A DNA stretch of 7,371 bases from Deltaproteobacteria bacterium (GTDB lineage: Bacteria; Desulfobacterota; SM23-61). Of this stretch, positions 5,380-7,371 are shown piece after piece (positions within the stretch are counted from its first letter, which is position 1; every line of letters begins with the position of its first letter). The stretch spans positions 1 to 7,371 of the forward strand of contig JAOUFX010000125.1 in assembly GCA_029857975.1 (NCBI GenBank), read 5' to 3'. Both the position numbers and the translations under genes were made by a program. The notes beneath the pieces were generated by a model, which made no database searches, was not told where the DNA came from, and saw nothing but the letters and a program-made list of their open reading frames with translations.

Positions 5380-6384
5380 ATGATGAAGAAAAAGACAGTC
5401 GTATTGCTTGTCGCCGTCATCGCCGCATCCCTGGTTGTTGCGGCGCCGTCCTTCGCGGCAAAGAAATTTTTTGCCATCGCCACAGGCGGCACGGGCGGCA
5501 CCTATTATCCGCTGGGAGGAGCCCTCGCACAGGCTCTTTCGTCCAAGATTCCCAATCTTATCGTCACGGCACAGTCGGCAAACGCCTCCACGGCCAACCT
5601 CAATCTTATCGCCAAACATGACATCGAGTCTGCCTTCGTTCAGAACAACACGGCCTATCAGGCCTACAAGGGAATTGATCAGTTCGCCGGCAAGCCGGTC
5701 AAGAACGTCCGGGGCATCGCCACCCTCTATCCCGAAGTGATTCAGATCGTCCTACTGAAGAGCGCGGGCGTTAAGAGCGTGGCCAACCTGAAGGGCAAGC
5801 GTGTCATTCCCGGCGACCGGGGCAGCGGAACCGCCGTGGATGCTGAGAACATCTGCAAGTCCGCCGGTTTGACCTTCAACGACTTCGGCGCCCTGGACTG
5901 GCTCAGCTTCTCCGGTATCTCCCAGCGGATGAAAGACAACCAGGCCGACGCCGGTTTCATTACCGCCGGCATTCCTACCGCAGCCGTCATGGAACTGACA
6001 TCAACCGCGGACATCGACTTCCTCAACCTGGATGACGCCCTGATCAAGAAAATAACCGACACCTGGCCTTTTTACGCGAAAGTCACCATCCCGGCCGGCA
6101 CATACCGCGGCCAGGACAAAGCGGTAAACACGGTGGCCGTCATGGCCCAATGGGTGACAGACGCCCAGATCCCCGACGACATCATTTACGAGTTGACCAA
6201 GGCGCTTTGGGAAGAGGGCACCCACGTCCTCCGCGGCGACAAGGCGCCAAGCGCTGCGACGATCATGGGCCAGGTCCATGCCAAGGGCAAAGACGTTCAA
6301 CTGCGGACGGCCCTCGACGGCATGGCCATTCCGCTCCATCCGGGTGCGGCGAGATATTATAGGGAAAAAGGCCTGATCAAATAA
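5380..6384 (+). CDS. TAXI family TRAP transporter solute-binding protein
   Basis: This 334-residue periplasmic protein captures a substrate, often a small organic acid or amino acid in this family, and hands it to the TRAP permease, which uses an ion gradient. Residues 1-26 form a signal peptide: KKK, a hydrophobic core, and cleavage near SFA-AKK. The family hallmark follows at once: FAIATGGTGGTYYPLGG (31-47), then QSANASTANLNLI. Further TAXI features are LKGKRVIPGDRGSGT and the C-terminal IPLHPGAARYYREKG. Length is normal and the frame is intact. Start choice rests on the AAGGAG at 5364-5369; GTG 5371 is possible but poorly spaced. Codons are strongly G/C-ending, unlike the genes left of 3400. 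It is the first gene after a strong promoter and is followed by a terminator, which fits the high binding-protein to permease ratio expected for such systems. The substrate cannot be told. Confidence 0.95.
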   Translation: MMKKKTVVLLVAVIAASLVVAAPSFAAKKFFAIATGGTGGTYYPLGGALAQALSSKIPNLIVTAQSANASTANLNLIAKHDIESAFVQNNTAYQAYKGIDQFAGKPVKNVRGIATLYPEVIQIVLLKSAGVKSVANLKGKRVIPGDRGSGTAVDAENICKSAGLTFNDFGALDWLSFSGISQRMKDNQADAGFITAGIPTAAVMELTSTADIDFLNLDDALIKKITDTWPFYAKVTIPAGTYRGQDKAVNTVAVMAQWVTDAQIPDDIIYELTKALWEEGTHVLRGDKAPSAATIMGQVHAKGKDVQLRTALDGMAIPLHPGAARYYREKGLIK

Positions 6385-6416
6385 CAACGGCGGGCTTGTC
6401 CTGCTCTGACTTCAGG

Positions 6417-6423
6417 AAAGGAG
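6417..6423 (+). promoter_or_regulatory. Ribosome binding site AAAGGAG separated from its start codon by a hairpin
   Basis: The site lies 39 bases before ATG 6463, too far for normal use. Bases 6424-6452 form a perfect hairpin, and if it folds the effective spacing is ten bases. No other Shine-Dalgarno sequence exists between it and the ATG, only a T-run and GAT. Confidence 0.5.
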
Positions 6424-6459
6424 ACGGGGCGCCGCTTTCAACGGCGCCCCGTTTTTTTT
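6424..6459 (+). terminator. Strong intrinsic terminator between TAXI and DUF1850 genes
   Basis: ACGGGGCGCCG (6424-6434) pairs perfectly with CGGCGCCCCGT (6442-6452) around the loop CTTTCAA, followed by an unbroken run of T from 6452 to 6459. It is 39 bases past the TAXI stop and ends three bases before the next start codon. Because the downstream genes belong to the same transporter and no second promoter is evident, it probably works as a partial terminator that trims permease expression. Confidence 0.92.
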
Positions 6460-6462
6460 GAT

Positions 6463-6969
6463 ATGTATAAAAGGGCCCTGGCGGCGCTTTTTATCCTGTT
6501 TGTCGCCGTTGCGGCTCTTGCGCCTTTGCATGTATTTTCCATTGAGACCCCTCGGAATGGCAAACTTCTCTATCTGCGGACGGTCAGCCCGGGTGACCGA
6601 TTCACCCTCAGTTTCATCCACTCCGTGGAGCATTGTCCCGTCCGCGATCACATCAGAATCGACAGCGGGTACCGAATGGTCACCTATGCCACGGAATTCT
6701 GGTCCAGCCGCACCGGGCTCCCATACGCCCCCTTCGGCGGCGAAACCTTCACCGCCGAGGGAGATCATTTTCGCATTGGAAACATGAACAGGGTCATCCC
6801 CGAGATCTATCAATGGGTCGACAAGAGATACGTCAACCGTCTCGTTTTCGGCGATGGAAAAGAGATCGCGCTCCCCGATCTGGCGGGAGATACGCTTCTG
6901 AAGATGTCCGTCATCAGGATTCGTCTTGCGCAATATGCGGGGATGAAACTGAAATCATCCATACGCTAA
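6463..6969 (+). CDS. DUF1850 domain protein of a TAXI-TRAP operon
   Basis: This 168-residue protein has an N-terminal signal peptide or membrane anchor (KRALAALFILFVAVAALAPL, residues 3-22). The DUF1850 pattern follows: PGDRFTLSFIHSVEHCPVRDHI at about 43-64, where the F-x-x-x-F-I-H-S-V-E core is diagnostic, then the ATEFWSS...LPYAPFGGE segment. The family is known almost only as a companion of TAXI-type TRAP transporters and its biochemical role is unknown; an accessory role at the outer face of the membrane is a guess from the signal peptide. ATG 6463 is needed to include the signal, although its ribosome binding site sits on the far side of the terminator hairpin. The permease gene follows after ten bases. 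Confidence 0.88.
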   Translation: MYKRALAALFILFVAVAALAPLHVFSIETPRNGKLLYLRTVSPGDRFTLSFIHSVEHCPVRDHIRIDSGYRMVTYATEFWSSRTGLPYAPFGGETFTAEGDHFRIGNMNRVIPEIYQWVDKRYVNRLVFGDGKEIALPDLAGDTLLKMSVIRIRLAQYAGMKLKSSIR

Positions 6970-6979
6970 AAGGGGTGCT

Positions 6980-7371
6980 GTGGCTGAAGAGCAAACAACA
7001 GTTTTGGTGGGAGACACGCTGAGTCCAATAGAGGCGATATCGAAATATGATCCCGAATTGCGCTTTCGAAAGCTCACCGGGGTCACGCTGAAGATCACCA
7101 TCATCATGACGCAGATCCTCTCGGTCTTCCACATCTACACGGCGGGTTTCGGCGTGCTGCAGGAATGGCGCCACCGTGCCTTTCATCTCGCCTTTGTTCT
7201 TCCGCTGGTCTATTTCTATTACTCAATCAGGAAGCCGAGGACGGAAAAAACAATATCCCTTGTCTATGACATGATCTACGGCATGATCGGCAGTTCCATC
7301 ATCACGGCGATTTTCCGCGAGGTCCTGAAACTCACGATGATCCAAAGCTCGCTCCTTGCCCTCGTCTCATT
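6980..7371 (+). CDS. TRAP transporter fused permease subunit (TAXI-type, DctQM-like), partial
   Basis: From GTG 6980 the frame is open for 130 codons to the window edge. It encodes the N-terminus of the large permease in which the small and large TRAP membrane subunits are fused. A soluble stretch of about 35 residues precedes a first helix at about 36-54 (ITIIMTQILSVFHIYTAG), a second at 67-82 (RAFHLAFVLPLVYFYY) and a third near 95-115. The FHIYTAGFG...RAFHLAF pattern is typical of the TAXI-associated permease N-terminus. AAAAGGGG lies four bases before the GTG, and the gene starts ten bases after DUF1850, so the two are cotranscribed and probably coupled. Intact members have well over 600 residues; the rest lies outside the window. 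No damage is visible in the part present. Confidence 0.9.
   Translation, partial: MAEEQTTVLVGDTLSPIEAISKYDPELRFRKLTGVTLKITIIMTQILSVFHIYTAGFGVLQEWRHRAFHLAFVLPLVYFYYSIRKPRTEKTISLVYDMIYGMIGSSIITAIFREVLKLTMIQSSLLALVS

Noticed and set aside
5371..5382. GTG 5371 or GTG 5374 as TAXI start
   Set aside because: They are only one and four bases from AAGGAG. ATG 5380 has ten bases of spacing and begins a normal signal peptide.
5742..6933. Open frames on the minus strand opposite the TAXI and DUF1850 genes
   Set aside because: They are shadows in G+C-rich sequence. The plus-strand proteins have clear family motifs and the minus-strand readings have none.

Overview
This window looks like a piece of a bacterial chromosome, most plausibly an anaerobic or facultative Desulfobacterota-type organism. 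That taxonomic guess rests only on the gene mix (Rieske/cytochrome b, small diiron and heme proteins, TAXI-type TRAP transport, RAYT and integrase debris) and is an inference.

Left part (1-3380, all on the minus strand, moderate G+C). Read in the direction of transcription it starts with a cytochrome b5-like domain fused to a four-helix DUF2231 membrane domain. It continues with a very short ferritin/rubrerythrin-like diiron protein and a universal stress protein. After a gap of about 570 bases come a Rieske iron-sulfur protein and a b6-type cytochrome b that runs off the left edge. The Rieske/cytochrome b pair is the core of a quinol-oxidising bc/b6f-type complex. The other three genes form a compact redox/stress group.

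Middle (3381-5205). A gene-poor, repeat-rich stretch contains two dead mobile-element genes. One is a tyrosine recombinase with its central catalytic region deleted. The other is a REP-associated Y1 (HUH) transposase that lacks its N-terminus and is broken into three reading frames. Several palindromes and a small direct repeat surround them.

Right part (5229-7371, plus strand, clearly more G+C-rich). This is the start of a TAXI-type TRAP transporter operon. Three tandem 11-bp repeats abut a good sigma-70 promoter (TTGACA-N17-TATCCT). They are followed by a secreted TAXI solute-binding protein, a strong intrinsic terminator, a DUF1850 protein, and the N-terminal third or less of a fused TRAP permease. 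The terminator lies between the ribosome binding site and the start codon of the DUF1850 gene. It could both lower permease expression relative to the binding protein and act as a folded spacer for translation initiation.

No tRNA, rRNA or CRISPR array was seen. I found no wholly new system. The most unusual items are the hairpin-in-the-spacer arrangement at 6417-6465, the in-phase repeats at the TRAP promoter, and the heme-domain/DUF2231 fusion with its half-size ferritin neighbour.
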